Shown: positions 9,064 through 18,192, counted from the first letter of the stretch. The stretch: 64,000 bases of DNA from Brucella pecoris (GCF_006376675.1 NZ_VEWK01000007.1:186001-250000); one strand, 5' to 3'. The notes: generated by a model from the letters alone, not told the origin. Program-made: numbers and translations.

Positions 9064-9789
9064 ATGACTTCCATCGACTGGATCAAGAAGCGTCCCGTTG
9101 CCCATCGCGGACTGCACGATCTCAATAAAGAGCGCTGGGAGAACACCCTTTCAGCGTTCGAAGCAGCGGCCAAAGCGGGTTTCGCGATCGAATGCGATGT
9201 TCATCTCACCCGCGATGGCGGTGTTGTCGTGTTTCACGACGATGAACTGAAGCGTCTCGCCGGTCGCGAAGGCTACATCAGCGATTTGGCACTGGCGGAA
9301 GCGACTGCGCTGAAGATCGGTGGCACTGCCGATCACGTGCCGACGCTTGCCCAGATGCTTGATCTGGTCGACGGCCGTGTTCCCCTCGTTATCGAACTGA
9401 AGGGCATCGAAGGCAAAGATGATGGTCTGGTTCCTGCCGTTGCCAAAGAACTGGCGTCCTATAAGGGCGAAGCCGCGATCATGTCTTTCGATCACCATCT
9501 GATCCGCCGTTTCGCAGCAGATGCACCGGGAATTCCTGGCGGCTTAACCGCCGAAGGTACGCGCACGGAAGACTTTGAAAGACATTTCTCCATGCTGGCG
9601 CATGGCATTTCCTTCGTATCCTATAACGTGCATCACCTGCCAAATCCGTTCGTTACTTTCGTTCGGGAGAAGTTGCAAATGCCGGTGATCAGTTGGACCG
9701 TCCGGGATCGTGAAATGCAAAAGCATAGCGATCTCAATGTCGACCAGATCACGTTCGAAGGCTTTGATCCGCGCGCCCTCGTGGCTTGA
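9064..9789 (+). CDS. Glycerophosphodiester phosphodiesterase family protein
   Basis: This enzyme class cleaves glycerophosphodiesters to glycerol-3-phosphate and an alcohol. The catalytic HRG motif is seen in PVAHRGLHD, followed by ENTLSAFEAA, then IECDVHLTRDG and VVFHDD, which supply metal ligands and the second catalytic histidine. At 241 residues it is a compact cytoplasmic form without a signal peptide. The ATG at 9064 is one base after the ridA-like stop. It could be UgpQ-like; the substrate cannot be told from sequence. Confidence 0.9.
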   Translation: MTSIDWIKKRPVAHRGLHDLNKERWENTLSAFEAAAKAGFAIECDVHLTRDGGVVVFHDDELKRLAGREGYISDLALAEATALKIGGTADHVPTLAQMLDLVDGRVPLVIELKGIEGKDDGLVPAVAKELASYKGEAAIMSFDHHLIRRFAADAPGIPGGLTAEGTRTEDFERHFSMLAHGISFVSYNVHHLPNPFVTFVREKLQMPVISWTVRDREMQKHSDLNVDQITFEGFDPRALVA

Positions 9790-9842
9790 CGACAACACGC
9801 CGAGCGCCGCAAACTGTGCGCGATAACGGCAAAGGAATAGCG

Positions 9843-11030
9843 GTGAACGACGAAGATCCGCAGAATGAACAAAGCTTCGTTCTCCGTGTCGTTGAGAATA
9901 TCAGCGAATTCACGGCAAACGAATGGAACAGTCTTGTCGGGGCATCCCGACAGGACATAAATTACAATCCCTTCATTACCCGCGACTTTCTGTTGGCTCT
10001 GGAAAAATCCGGCTCAGTTTCACAGAAAGCTGGCTGGCTTCCGCGTCATTTGCGTCTTGAGGATGACCAGGGCCGCCTCATCGGAGCTGTGCCGAACTAT
10101 CTCAAGGGGCATAGTCAGGGGGAATATGTGTTTGACCACGGATGGGCTGACGCCTTCGAGCGCGCTGGTGGTCGATACTATCCAAAATTTCAGGCAGCAG
10201 TACCTTTCACACCGGCCACCGGGCCACGTTTGCTCAACCATGCCGCCTATGAAAGCGAGGCTGTTCGCTTGGCTTTGGCTGGTGGGCTGCGTGAACTGGC
10301 AGATCAAACCGGGGTCTCGTCAGCGCATGTTACCTTTGCGCTGCCCGATGAAATTTTCGCACTGGAGCGCGCGGGCTTTCTCCATCGTACAGATCAGCAG
10401 TTTCACTTTAAAAACAATAACTTTAAAAGCTATGATGATTTTCTGAATGAGCTTGTATCGCGAAAGCGTAAGGCGCTGAAAAAAGAACGGCGCGAAGCTT
10501 TGTCGGATGGCATTGAAATCGACTGGCTGACCGGCAGTGATCTCACAGAAGTCGTATGGGATGATTTTTTTAGATTCTATATGGACACAGGCAGTCGCAA
10601 ATGGGGACGGCCTTATCTGAACAGGCAGTTCTTTTCGCTAATCGGCGAAAGCATGGCGGAAGACATATTACTCGTCATGGCCAAGCGCAACGGGCGCTAC
10701 ATTGCCGGTGCGATCAACTTCATTGGAGGTAACACCCTCTTCGGCCGTCACTGGGGCTGCATCGAGGACCACCCTTATCTGCATTTCGAGGTTTGCTATC
10801 ATCAGGCAATCGATTTTGCCATCGATCGTAAGCTTAGCGTCGTTGAAGCCGGTGCACAGGGTGAACATAAAATCGCCCGCGGTTATGTGCCTGTCACGAC
10901 TCATTCGGCACATTATATCGTCCATGAGGGCTTTCGAAACGCCGTGCGCGACTATCTCGATCATGAACGCCGCGAGGTCGAACAAATTCAAAGCGCCCTG
11001 GAAGAACACTCGCCCTTCAGGGATGATTGA
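9843..11030 (+). CDS. FemAB/GNAT-like N-acyltransferase (PF04339 type)
   Basis: A cytoplasmic protein of 395 residues resembling the COG3146 group of GNAT/FemAB-like proteins, predicted acyl or aminoacyl transferases. Recognisable blocks are NPFITRDFLLALE near the start, KSYDDFLNELVSRKRKALKKERREA in the middle and the C-terminal GAQGEHKIARGY block. The GTG at 9843 is favoured by AAAGGAA just upstream; a TTG at 9786 would overlap the preceding gene. It is third in an operon with the ridA-like and phosphodiesterase genes. The real substrate is unknown. Confidence 0.82.
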   Translation: MNDEDPQNEQSFVLRVVENISEFTANEWNSLVGASRQDINYNPFITRDFLLALEKSGSVSQKAGWLPRHLRLEDDQGRLIGAVPNYLKGHSQGEYVFDHGWADAFERAGGRYYPKFQAAVPFTPATGPRLLNHAAYESEAVRLALAGGLRELADQTGVSSAHVTFALPDEIFALERAGFLHRTDQQFHFKNNNFKSYDDFLNELVSRKRKALKKERREALSDGIEIDWLTGSDLTEVVWDDFFRFYMDTGSRKWGRPYLNRQFFSLIGESMAEDILLVMAKRNGRYIAGAINFIGGNTLFGRHWGCIEDHPYLHFEVCYHQAIDFAIDRKLSVVEAGAQGEHKIARGYVPVTTHSAHYIVHEGFRNAVRDYLDHERREVEQIQSALEEHSPFRDD

Positions 11031-11102
11031 CCCCATCCACCTTGCCTAACGCGACTTGATACGGTCTGATCCTACCAAACATTTCGCATTGGAGAGAATC
11101 GC

Positions 11103-11525
11103 ATGTCCGCCACCTATGACGACAACAATATCTTCGCCAAAATTCTGCGCGGGGAAATCCCGTCCACCCGTGTTTACGAAACGGATGATGTCGTTGCTTT
11201 CATGGATGTGATGCCGCAAGGCACGGGCCATACATTGGTTGTGCCAAAGGCACCTTCCCGCAATCTCCTTGACGCCAAACCGGAAACCCTCGCGAACGCT
11301 GTTCAAGTAGTACAGAAAATCGCGCAGGCCGTGAAAACGGCATTCAATGCCGATGGTGTAACCGTGATGCAGTTCAACGAACCGGCATCCGGCCAGACCG
11401 TCTATCATCTGCATTTCCATGTGATCCCACGCTTTGAAGGCGTGGCGCTCAAGCCGCATACCGGCCAGATGGAAGACGCCGCAGTTCTTTCAGCAAATGC
11501 TGAGAAGATTCGTGCAGCACTCTGA
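11103..11525 (+). CDS. HIT family protein (HinT-like nucleotide hydrolase)
   Basis: HIT proteins hydrolyse nucleoside phosphoramidates or adenylates. The histidine triad is clear: HLHFHVIPRF near residue 100. The N-terminal DNNIFAKILRGEIPS is typical of the HinT branch. The length is 140 residues. GGAGAGAATCGC precedes the ATG at 11103. It lies 72 bases after the acyltransferase gene and may be cotranscribed. Confidence 0.92.
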   Translation: MSATYDDNNIFAKILRGEIPSTRVYETDDVVAFMDVMPQGTGHTLVVPKAPSRNLLDAKPETLANAVQVVQKIAQAVKTAFNADGVTVMQFNEPASGQTVYHLHFHVIPRFEGVALKPHTGQMEDAAVLSANAEKIRAAL

Positions 11526-11539
11526 TATGACTCGCACTT

Positions 11540-11887
11540 TCAAAGTGTAAGCAGACCGATTACCAGCAGGATTTCCGTAACCAGCACACCGACGAGCAGT
11601 CGCTTGTCGGCAATGAGAAAAGCGGCAAATCCTGCTACGGCTGATCCGGTACGCAGCCAGACAGGGGAATTGGCCAGTTCGCCGTTTGGATAGAGAATAA
11701 GCTGTGCGATAACACCCGCAACCAGAGCCGTTGCAACGCAGCGCACGAGAACAAGAAACTCTGAATCCTCTCGTATACGCCCGCCGACCAGCACCCCCAT
11801 CACACGGAAGAGATAGGTTGGAAGTGCACCGGCCAGAAAAATAAAAAGAAACGGCCACCACCAGTTCGAAAAACTATCCCAGTTCAT
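11540..11887 (-). CDS. azlD: AzlD family membrane protein (branched-chain amino acid export partner)
   Basis: The protein has 115 residues and about four hydrophobic segments, starting MNWDSFSNWWWPFLFIFLAGALPTYLFR. AzlD proteins pair with AzlC to export branched-chain amino acids or analogues. It overlaps the azlC stop by four bases (ATGA), a translational coupling arrangement. The symbol is a family name; the substrate is not proven. Confidence 0.88.
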   Translation of the reverse strand: MNWDSFSNWWWPFLFIFLAGALPTYLFRVMGVLVGGRIREDSEFLVLVRCVATALVAGVIAQLILYPNGELANSPVWLRTGSAVAGFAAFLIADKRLLVGVLVTEILLVIGLLTL

Positions 11888-12645
11888 TTAGCTGCTCCCA
11901 CCGATACGCGACGCATCCGGTGAAAACCGAAAGCTATCAGCCCGCCGAAAATTCCTGTAATCAGCAGGTCATATCCTGGAGCCAGATGGTGAAATATTGG
12001 AAACAGAACGATCCCAGAAATCATCGCAACCTGCCCTGCCCGCTCTCGGGCTGAACGCCAGAGCGACGTCAGAAAATACATCGGCGTCAGCATGAAAAGT
12101 GCAGCGAAAACAATTGGCGGAAAAGACGTCGATAACGAATAGACGATGGCGACAACGATCGCATTGGTTCCCACCAGAACCATACCGACCCCAGCAAAAT
12201 AGCTGGTACGCATATCACGCGGGATCTTGCGCAGCTCTTCCATAGCCATGACCCAGGCAGTGACGGCAACGAAATGACACAGAACCACAAGCGTCAGTTT
12301 CCGCGTTTTCGGTCCCTGCAACTCGGGAAGCAGTGCGACCACCATCGGCATGAGACGCACAGATGACAGAGCAACGGCGAGAGCTGTGGCAGGCAAAGCC
12401 GCACCTGCGCTGATCGCGCCGATCAGAACGACCTTTGCCGGAAGCGCCCAGATGGTAAGCGTCATGAAGACTGCCTGAACAACGGTAATGCCGCTTTCAA
12501 TCGCCAATCCCGCGAAGCCGATGAACGAGCTCATCAGCAAAAGGGCCGGAATACTGCAAATGCGCGTACAACCGCGCAAGAACCATCGTATGTGACGATG
12601 ATCTTCTAGATTTTGTTCGGGATGATCGGAATGAATCGGTGGCAT
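11884..12645 (-). CDS. azlC: AzlC family ABC-independent amino acid exporter
   Basis: A 253-residue inner-membrane protein with the AzlC motifs PALLLMSSFIGFAGLA and TLTIWALPAKVVLIG, and about seven hydrophobic segments. AzlC forms the main part of a two-component branched-chain amino acid efflux pair with AzlD, whose gene overlaps its 3' end by four bases. The first 25 residues are His/Glu-rich and cytoplasmic. The ATG at 12645 has no strong ribosome site, so a slightly later start is possible. Confidence 0.88.
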   Translation of the reverse strand: MPPIHSDHPEQNLEDHRHIRWFLRGCTRICSIPALLLMSSFIGFAGLAIESGITVVQAVFMTLTIWALPAKVVLIGAISAGAALPATALAVALSSVRLMPMVVALLPELQGPKTRKLTLVVLCHFVAVTAWVMAMEELRKIPRDMRTSYFAGVGMVLVGTNAIVVAIVYSLSTSFPPIVFAALFMLTPMYFLTSLWRSARERAGQVAMISGIVLFPIFHHLAPGYDLLITGIFGGLIAFGFHRMRRVSVGAAK

Positions 12646-12747
12646 GGAGCCACGTTAGAGCAAGGTCCGAGCAAGTTGCACCCGGTTTTTACCGCCCAGC
12701 TCGGAAAACCTCAGTTTTCGTTCACGCCAGTCTCGTGCTCAAAACAA

Positions 12748-12770
12748 AACGGCCCTCAGAGAGGGCCGTT
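12748..12770 (-). terminator. Rho-independent terminator of clpA
   Basis: A perfect 10-bp stem (AACGGCCCTC and GAGGGCCGTT) with a 3-base loop lies 12 bases after the clpA stop. On the minus strand it is followed by TTGTTTTG, a T-rich tail. Confidence 0.9.
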
Positions 12771-12781
12771 CCGATTGCTCA

Positions 12782-15256
12782 TTATTTTTTGCGCGGCACT
12801 TTCGGCACCGACGATTTTGCGGGCGAAGCCTTTGAAGAGGTTTTGGATACCGGCTCAACCTTGCCTGCCAGCACCTTTTCTTTCTCGGCCTTCTTTGGCG
12901 CAGCCTTTTTGCGCTGCGGCAGCTTCTTTTCAGCCGGAATGTCCTTCTTCGGGCTTACCGGCTTATCAGCCACGCTTTCAAGCGAAAGATCGGTTTTTCC
13001 GTCCGGCTTGGTCACGACATCCACACGGACTGTGCCGCCATGCTTGAGCTTTCCAAACAGCACTTCATCGGCCAATGGCTTCTTGATGTGCTCTTGGATA
13101 ACACGGGCAAGCGGACGTGCACCCATGCGCTCGTCATAGCCCTTGTCCGCAAGCCAGGCGATTGCGCCCTCGGTCAGTTCAAAGGTCACACCCCGTTCAG
13201 CAAGCTGTGCCTCAAGCTGAAGCACAAACTTCTGCACGACCTGGTGAATGACAGGAACAGGCAGCGGACCGAACGGAATGATCGCATCGAGACGGTTGCG
13301 GAACTCCGGCGTGAACAGCCGGTTGATCGCTTCCATATCGTCGCCTTCACGCCGGGTCGAACCGAAGCCGATCGCCGCCCTTGCCATATCCGACGCACCG
13401 GCATTGGTGGTCATGATCAAAATCACATTGCGGAAATCGATCTTCTTGCCGTTGTGATCGGTCAGCGAACCGTGATCCATCACCTGCAACAGAATGTTGA
13501 ACAGATCCGGATGAGCCTTCTCGATTTCATCGAGCAGCAGCACGCAATGCGGATGCTGATCCACACCATCTGTCAGAAGGCCGCCCTGATCGAAGCCGAC
13601 ATAGCCGGGAGGCGCACCGATGAGTCGCGATACGGTATGACGCTCCATATATTCCGACATATCAAAACGCAGAAGTTCCACACCGAGCGAGCTCGCCAAC
13701 TGTTTAGCCACTTCCGTCTTACCGACGCCGGTCGGGCCGGAGAACAGGTAGGAGCCGATTGGCTTGTCCGGTTCACGCAAGCCAGCACGAGCGAGTTTGA
13801 TCGAGGCCGACAGCGCTTCGATCGCCAGATCCTGACCATAGACGACCCGCTTCAATTCAGCATCCAGATGCGACAGAACCTGTTCGTCATCCTTCGATAC
13901 CGACTTGGGCGGGATACGGGCCATCGTTGCGATTGTCGCCTCGATTTCCTTTACACCGATGGTCTTCTTGCGCTTGTTCTCCGGCAACAGCATCTGGCTG
14001 GCACCGGTTTCGTCAATCACATCGATTGCCTTGTCAGGCAGCTTGCGGTCCGAAATATAACGCGCAGACAATTCCACCGCCGTCTTGATTGCATCGACAG
14101 TGTATTTGACCTTGTGGAAATCCTCGAAATAAGGCTTCAGCCCCTTCATGATTTCAATCGCATCCGGGATCGAAGGCTCATTGACATCAATCTTCTGGAA
14201 ACGGCGCACCAAGGCACGGTCCTTCTCGAAGAACTGACGATATTCCTTATAGGTCGTCGATCCGATGCAACGGATAGCACCTGATGAAAGCGCGGGCTTC
14301 AACAGGTTCGATGCATCCATTGCACCACCCGAAGTAGCGCCAGCACCAATCACAGTGTGAATTTCGTCGATGAACAGGACCGCACCCGGATACTCTTCGA
14401 GTTCCTTGACGACCTGCTTCAGACGTTCTTCGAAATCACCGCGATAGCGCGTGCCCGCCAGAAGCGTGCCCATGTCGAGCGAGAAAATAGTCGCATCAGC
14501 GAGAGCCTCTGGCACTTGTCCTTCGACAATCCGCTTGGCAAGCCCTTCGGCAATGGCGGTTTTGCCAACGCCGGGGTCACCCACATAAAGCGGGTTGTTC
14601 TTCGAACGGCGGCAAAGCACCTGAATGGTACGGCTGATTTCGCTGTCACGCCCGATCAGCGGATCGATGCGTCCGGCCTTTGCCTTTTCATTCAGATTGA
14701 CGCAATAGGCAGACAGCGCGTCCTGCTTCTTCTTGGTGCTTTCTTCCTGTTCAGTGCTTGTCCGCTCTTCGCTTGCGCTCTCTGCGCCACGCGGTGGGCG
14801 GGTTTCGCTGCTTTGCGGGCGTTTTGAAATACCGTGCGAGATATAGTTCACGGCATCGTAACGGGTCATCTGCTGTTCCTGGAGGAAATAGGCAGCATGA
14901 CTTTCCCGTTCCGCAAAGATGGCGACAAGCACATTGGCACCGGTCACTTCCTCACGATTCGAGGACTGTACATGAATGACCGCGCGCTGAATGACGCGCT
15001 GGAAAGCGGCAGTTGGTTTGGAATCTTCGTCATAACCTGTAACGAGGTTATCAAGTTCGCGATCAATATAATCGGTAACGATACGTTTGAGATGCTCCAG
15101 GTCGACGCTGCAGGCACGCATCACTGCGCCCGCATCCTGATCGTCGATCAAGGCAAGCAAAAGATGTTCGAGCGTCGCATATTCGTGATGCCGCTCGTTT
15201 GCTATTGTGAGGGCTTGATGCAGGGCCCTTTCAAGGCTTGGGGAGAACGATGGCAT
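12782..15256 (-). CDS. clpA: ATP-dependent Clp protease ATP-binding subunit ClpA
   Basis: ClpA unfolds substrates, including N-degron proteins delivered by ClpS, and feeds them to ClpP. The Clp-N domain spans about residues 1-145. The first AAA+ module has Walker A GDPGVGKT at 226-233 and the second has GPTGVGKT near 510. The IGFG loop that docks on ClpP is present (AAIGFGST). At 824 residues it is longer than E. coli ClpA (758) because of a lysine/alanine-rich tail after about residue 755. clpS ends seven bases upstream, forming a clpS-clpA operon. Confidence 0.96.
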   Translation of the reverse strand: MPSFSPSLERALHQALTIANERHHEYATLEHLLLALIDDQDAGAVMRACSVDLEHLKRIVTDYIDRELDNLVTGYDEDSKPTAAFQRVIQRAVIHVQSSNREEVTGANVLVAIFAERESHAAYFLQEQQMTRYDAVNYISHGISKRPQSSETRPPRGAESASEERTSTEQEESTKKKQDALSAYCVNLNEKAKAGRIDPLIGRDSEISRTIQVLCRRSKNNPLYVGDPGVGKTAIAEGLAKRIVEGQVPEALADATIFSLDMGTLLAGTRYRGDFEERLKQVVKELEEYPGAVLFIDEIHTVIGAGATSGGAMDASNLLKPALSSGAIRCIGSTTYKEYRQFFEKDRALVRRFQKIDVNEPSIPDAIEIMKGLKPYFEDFHKVKYTVDAIKTAVELSARYISDRKLPDKAIDVIDETGASQMLLPENKRKKTIGVKEIEATIATMARIPPKSVSKDDEQVLSHLDAELKRVVYGQDLAIEALSASIKLARAGLREPDKPIGSYLFSGPTGVGKTEVAKQLASSLGVELLRFDMSEYMERHTVSRLIGAPPGYVGFDQGGLLTDGVDQHPHCVLLLDEIEKAHPDLFNILLQVMDHGSLTDHNGKKIDFRNVILIMTTNAGASDMARAAIGFGSTRREGDDMEAINRLFTPEFRNRLDAIIPFGPLPVPVIHQVVQKFVLQLEAQLAERGVTFELTEGAIAWLADKGYDERMGARPLARVIQEHIKKPLADEVLFGKLKHGGTVRVDVVTKPDGKTDLSLESVADKPVSPKKDIPAEKKLPQRKKAAPKKAEKEKVLAGKVEPVSKTSSKASPAKSSVPKVPRKK

Positions 15257-15262
15257 ATGACC

Positions 15263-15613
15263 TCACTTTTTCTCCATCACGCATTGCAGCGGATGCTGGT
15301 TTTGGCGGGCGAAATCCATGACCTGGCTGACTTTGGTTTCGGCGACTTCGTATGTAAATACGCCGCACTCGCCGACCCCATGATTGTGAACATGCAACAT
15401 GATGCGCGTGGCATCATCCTGGTTCTTCTGGAAGAACCGCTGCAGGACATGAACGACGAACTCCATGGGTGTGTAGTCGTCGTTGAGGAGCAGGACACGA
15501 TAAAGGCTGGGCTTCTTGGTCTTCGGCTGTGTACGCGTGACCACAACGGTGCCGTTTTCCGGACCATTTCCGCCGTCAGTCTTGCTTTGCATGACTATAT
15601 CAAGATGCCTCAT
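15263..15613 (-). CDS. clpS: ATP-dependent Clp protease adaptor ClpS
   Basis: ClpS recognises N-degron substrates and hands them to ClpA. The core [18 protein letters not shown] and the [13 protein letters not shown] block are diagnostic. Three starts are possible: 15592 (109 residues, MQSKTDGG), 15613 (116 residues, MRHLDIVMQ) and 15709. None has an ideal ribosome site; 15613 is chosen because the length suits the family and a GG-containing sequence precedes it. The reading frame and stop are certain. It heads the clpS-clpA pair. Confidence 0.93.
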   Translation of the reverse strand: MRHLDIVMQSKTDGGNGPENGTVVVTRTQPKTKKPSLYRVLLLNDDYTPMEFVVHVLQRFFQKNQDDATRIMLHVHNHGVGECGVFTYEVAETKVSQVMDFARQNQHPLQCVMEKK

Positions 15614-15961
15614 GAAACCTATTACCCGGATGCCCATCTGCCTGACCCAACTTGCCCTATTATGTAGGTCGTCATGTGGTGATTTTAAGCCCTTCATTGG
15701 CACTTGCAACCGGGACTTATTGCAATAACGAGGCTTGACACAGTTATATGGTATTGTCCGAACGATAGGCCTTGGCGCGACAACGCTATGTAAAATAGCT
15801 AGGGAAACTCAGTCCTCATAAATATAAGCTACAATAATTGGACGTAAAAAATTCCACCCTATAGAAAGCGGAATAAAAATTGCTGTTTCGGAAATACGGA
15901 AAAAATACTAAATTTGATCAATAAGCAAAAAATTAATAAACGAATTTCGTATAATATTGGA

Positions 15962-16060
15962 AATTGTCTTTTAAAACCTACTAATTTCAAAGAGCTGCCT
16001 CGACATCTTCCACCCAGACAAGACAGCAGCAAAACTAAACTCGCGCAAGCGAGTTTTTTT
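15962..16060 (+). ncRNA. Candidate small RNA ending at an orphan terminator
   Basis: A TATAAT box at 15950-15955 followed about 100 bases later by a strong intrinsic terminator outlines a transcript of about 99 nt. There is no protein frame of note inside it. A clear -35 element is missing. The 5' end is therefore a guess; the 3' end is better supported. No known sRNA family is recognised. Confidence 0.4.
16037..16060 (+). terminator. Orphan Rho-independent terminator
   Basis: An 8-bp stem (AAACTCGC and GCGAGTTT) with a GCAA tetraloop ends in a run of seven T. It points along the plus strand, where no gene lies immediately upstream (clpS is on the other strand). The complementary strand has a weaker T-rich tail, so it could act in both directions. 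Confidence 0.75.
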
Positions 16061-16123
16061 GTGTGCGGACACAACTTCCTTTCACCGATGCTGAAGCCAC
16101 ATTTGAATGACACATCTGCGTGA

Positions 16124-16155
16124 GTGATCGAAACGATCATACTTTGATCGATCAC
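16124..16155. promoter_or_regulatory. Inverted repeat upstream of the carboxypeptidase gene
   Basis: Arms GTGATCGA (16124-16131) and TCGATCAC (16148-16155) are perfect complements separated by 16 bases, with further GATC-containing repeats between them. The distance between arm centres is 24 bases. It could bind a dimeric regulator; none is identified. Confidence 0.3.
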
Positions 16156-16312
16156 GACACCACGGCCATTTCAATTTTTTTTCGAAATTTATGAACAACG
16201 CAGTTACCATAAACGGATTGGTAACGCTGATGGCAGTAGGATCACCGAATTAGACGCTGTGTGCCTTTTGTGCCGCAGTTTAAAAAATCCGGGATACAGG
16301 TAGGTCATCATC

Positions 16313-17722
16313 GTGCGTACCGCATTTAGTAAAGTCGCATACGCCTTGAAAAGAGCGGCGCAAGCCACCCTTCTCCTTGCAGTTGTAACGGGGTGTTCTA
16401 CAGCTTCGACAACGATACCGGCAATAGCGGCAAGCGATAGATATGCAGCTATCGTAATCGATGCGAATACCGGCAAGACACTTTTTGCCTCGAATGCAGA
16501 TGCCCAGCGTTACCCTGCCTCTCTCACGAAAATGATGACCCTGTACATGCTGTTCGAGGCAATGCAGGCCGGCCGTATGAACAAGGACACACCTATCCCG
16601 GTGTCCTCTTATGCTGCCGCGCGTCCGCCTACAAAAATCGGATTCCGTCCGGGCCAGAGCATTCGCGCTGAAGATGCAGCGCTTGCCATGATCACGAAAT
16701 CGGCGAACGACGTAGCAACCGCTGTTGGTGAATATCTCGGTGGCTCCGAAGAACGTTTCGCTCAGATGATGACATCTAAGGCACGTCGCCTGGGCATGCG
16801 CAACACGACATTCCGCAACGCATCCGGCTTGCCTAATATGGCGCAGCACACCACAGCACGCGACATGGCAATCCTCAGCATTGCGCTTCGCCAGCATTTC
16901 CCGAATGAATTCTCCTATTTTTCACGTCGTAGTTTCGTTTTCCGCGGACAAACCATCAACGGTCACAATCGTTTGCTCGGCCGCGTTGAAGGCGTGGACG
17001 GCATCAAGACCGGCTACACCAACGCATCTGGCTACAATCTGGCCTCCTCAGTCAGCCTGGATGGTCGCAGGCTCGTAGCTGTCGTTATGGGTGGCAATAC
17101 CGGTGCAAGCCGCGATGCCCATATGGCTCAGCTCATCCGTAAATATCTCCCGATGGCAACGCGTAGCCGTAACGCTGCACCGCTGGTCGCAATGCGTAAC
17201 GACGCACCGCAGGTTATTGCTTCAATAGATCTTCCCAAGGCCAAGAATGCACCGGTTCCAGTAACCCGTCAGGTTGCCGCTGTGGAAGATGTCATCAACA
17301 ACGAAAACGGTGAAGGCGACAGCGACCAGCCCCAGATTCTGGCGCTTGCCGCACCAACCGCACGTCCTGCTGCTCTTGCCGCACAGGCCGCTATTCGCCC
17401 AACCCCGAAGGCCGCTGTCCCGTCAGCGCAAGCGCAGGATGTCGACCCGGTTACGACCGCTTCCGCACCTGCTACCGGCGGCTGGGCAATCCAGATTGGC
17501 TCTTTGCCGAGCGAAGGCCAGGCACGGGACATGCTGGCCAAGGCTTCTGCAACAGCAGGCGGCACCTTGCGCACAGCCTCCCCCTATACCGAGACGTTCA
17601 ACAAGGGCAGCGCAACTTTCTACCGCGCACGCTTTGTTGGCTTCTCTTCCAAGCAGGCTGCATGGGATGCATGCACATCGCTGAAAAAGAAAAATTTCGG
17701 CTGCTATGCAGTCGCGAACTAA
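16313..17722 (+). CDS. D-alanyl-D-alanine carboxypeptidase (peptidase S11) with C-terminal SPOR domain
   Basis: This is a penicillin-binding protein that trims the terminal D-Ala from peptidoglycan stem peptides. The three active-site motifs are visible: SLTK at residues 70-73, SAN at 130-132 and KTG at 232-234. A Pro/Ala-rich linker (about 310-380) leads to a SPOR domain (GGWAIQIGSLPSEGQA onward), which binds denuded glycan at division sites. The N-terminus has a hydrophobic stretch ending in VTGC (25-28), a possible lipobox; otherwise it is an ordinary signal peptide cleaved near residue 40. The start is GTG with AGGTAGG upstream. The total is 469 residues. Confidence 0.92.
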   Translation: MRTAFSKVAYALKRAAQATLLLAVVTGCSTASTTIPAIAASDRYAAIVIDANTGKTLFASNADAQRYPASLTKMMTLYMLFEAMQAGRMNKDTPIPVSSYAAARPPTKIGFRPGQSIRAEDAALAMITKSANDVATAVGEYLGGSEERFAQMMTSKARRLGMRNTTFRNASGLPNMAQHTTARDMAILSIALRQHFPNEFSYFSRRSFVFRGQTINGHNRLLGRVEGVDGIKTGYTNASGYNLASSVSLDGRRLVAVVMGGNTGASRDAHMAQLIRKYLPMATRSRNAAPLVAMRNDAPQVIASIDLPKAKNAPVPVTRQVAAVEDVINNENGEGDSDQPQILALAAPTARPAALAAQAAIRPTPKAAVPSAQAQDVDPVTTASAPATGGWAIQIGSLPSEGQARDMLAKASATAGGTLRTASPYTETFNKGSATFYRARFVGFSSKQAAWDACTSLKKKNFGCYAVAN

Positions 17723-17794
17723 TCGATTGCGAGGGGCTTTGCCCCCTCGTTGCCAGCTTCAAACCCGAATTTGTAGTGCGTAGAGGGTTTCGAG

Positions 17795-18091
17795 ATGTCA
17801 AATATAAGAGAAACTTACGGTCAGCCGCCCTTCAAAACTGCTGACTGGACACACGACGAAGGCAAGACTTCAGCGTTCGGTGCATTGTTCTCGGTGCAAG
17901 GGCTGAAACAGGCTGCGCTGCGAATTGCCGATACGCGACGCGGCGGCGGCTTCCAGACCAAAGATTTGGTCGGATTGCTCGTCTGCCATGCTGCACGCAA
18001 CAAGCGACTGGTGCAGCCACGGGCGTCCATGCGTATGACTTTGCCGGTCAATTTTGACAGAGTTTCTGTACGCCTGACGATAGAAAGCTGA
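17795..18091 (+). CDS. Hypothetical protein, small orphan ORF
   Basis: A frame of 98 residues starting MSNIRETYGQPPF, not recognised as any family. In its favour are GAGGG seven bases before the ATG and a strong intrinsic terminator 26 bases after the stop. It has no signal peptide or membrane segment and is rather basic in its second half (RNKRLVQPRASMRM). Codon use is less clearly biased than in neighbours, so coding status is uncertain. Confidence 0.5.
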   Translation: MSNIRETYGQPPFKTADWTHDEGKTSAFGALFSVQGLKQAALRIADTRRGGGFQTKDLVGLLVCHAARNKRLVQPRASMRMTLPVNFDRVSVRLTIES

Positions 18092-18117
18092 TCAACTGAC
18101 TTATGAAATATAAAAAG

Positions 18118-18146
18118 GCCTGCCGATTATCCGGCAGGCTTTTTTT
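18118..18146 (+). terminator. Rho-independent terminator (bidirectional)
   Basis: An 8-bp stem (GCCTGCCG and CGGCAGGC) with a 6-base loop ends in seven T. The left flank AAAAAG gives a T-run on the other strand as well, so it can also stop transcripts of the minus-strand DUF1489 gene. Confidence 0.88.
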
Positions 18147-18147
18147 G

Positions 18148-18192
18148 AGCGCATCCCGAAAAGTATGAAACGGTTTTCGGATAGGATGCGCG
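18148..18192. repeat. Palindromic intergenic repeat, copy 2
   Basis: Arms AGCGCATC and GATGCGC surround the core CCGAAAAGTATG and ACGGTTTTCGG. It lies just before the end of the DUF1489 gene. The flank GTTAAAACAGGTATT on its right closely matches the flank of copy 4 (GTTAAAACAAGTATT), so the duplicated unit is longer than the palindrome. Confidence 0.8.

Larger units (their letters stand above)
15614..16312. other. AT-rich intergenic region between clpS and the D,D-carboxypeptidase gene
   Basis: About 700 bases with no convincing protein gene. The stretch 15780-16020 is much richer in A and T than the flanks. It holds a plus-strand hairpin terminator (16037-16060) with no protein gene upstream on that strand, so a small RNA is suspected. 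A wide inverted repeat lies at 16124-16155 and a shorter one (GTTACC/GGTAAC) at 16203-16225. Confidence 0.6.

Noticed and set aside
13040-14284. Open frame of 414 codons on the plus strand
   Set aside because: Antisense to clpA; low-complexity His/Arg-rich translation with no domain and no ribosome site of note.
15734-15762. CTTGAC at 15734 as a promoter for the candidate small RNA
   Set aside because: The -35 is perfect but no acceptable -10 lies 16-18 bases downstream.
17730-17749. Hairpin CGAGGGG/CCCCTCG just after the carboxypeptidase gene as a terminator
   Set aside because: The stem is good but is followed by TTGCCAGC, not a T-run. It may still end transcription weakly, but it is not listed as a terminator.
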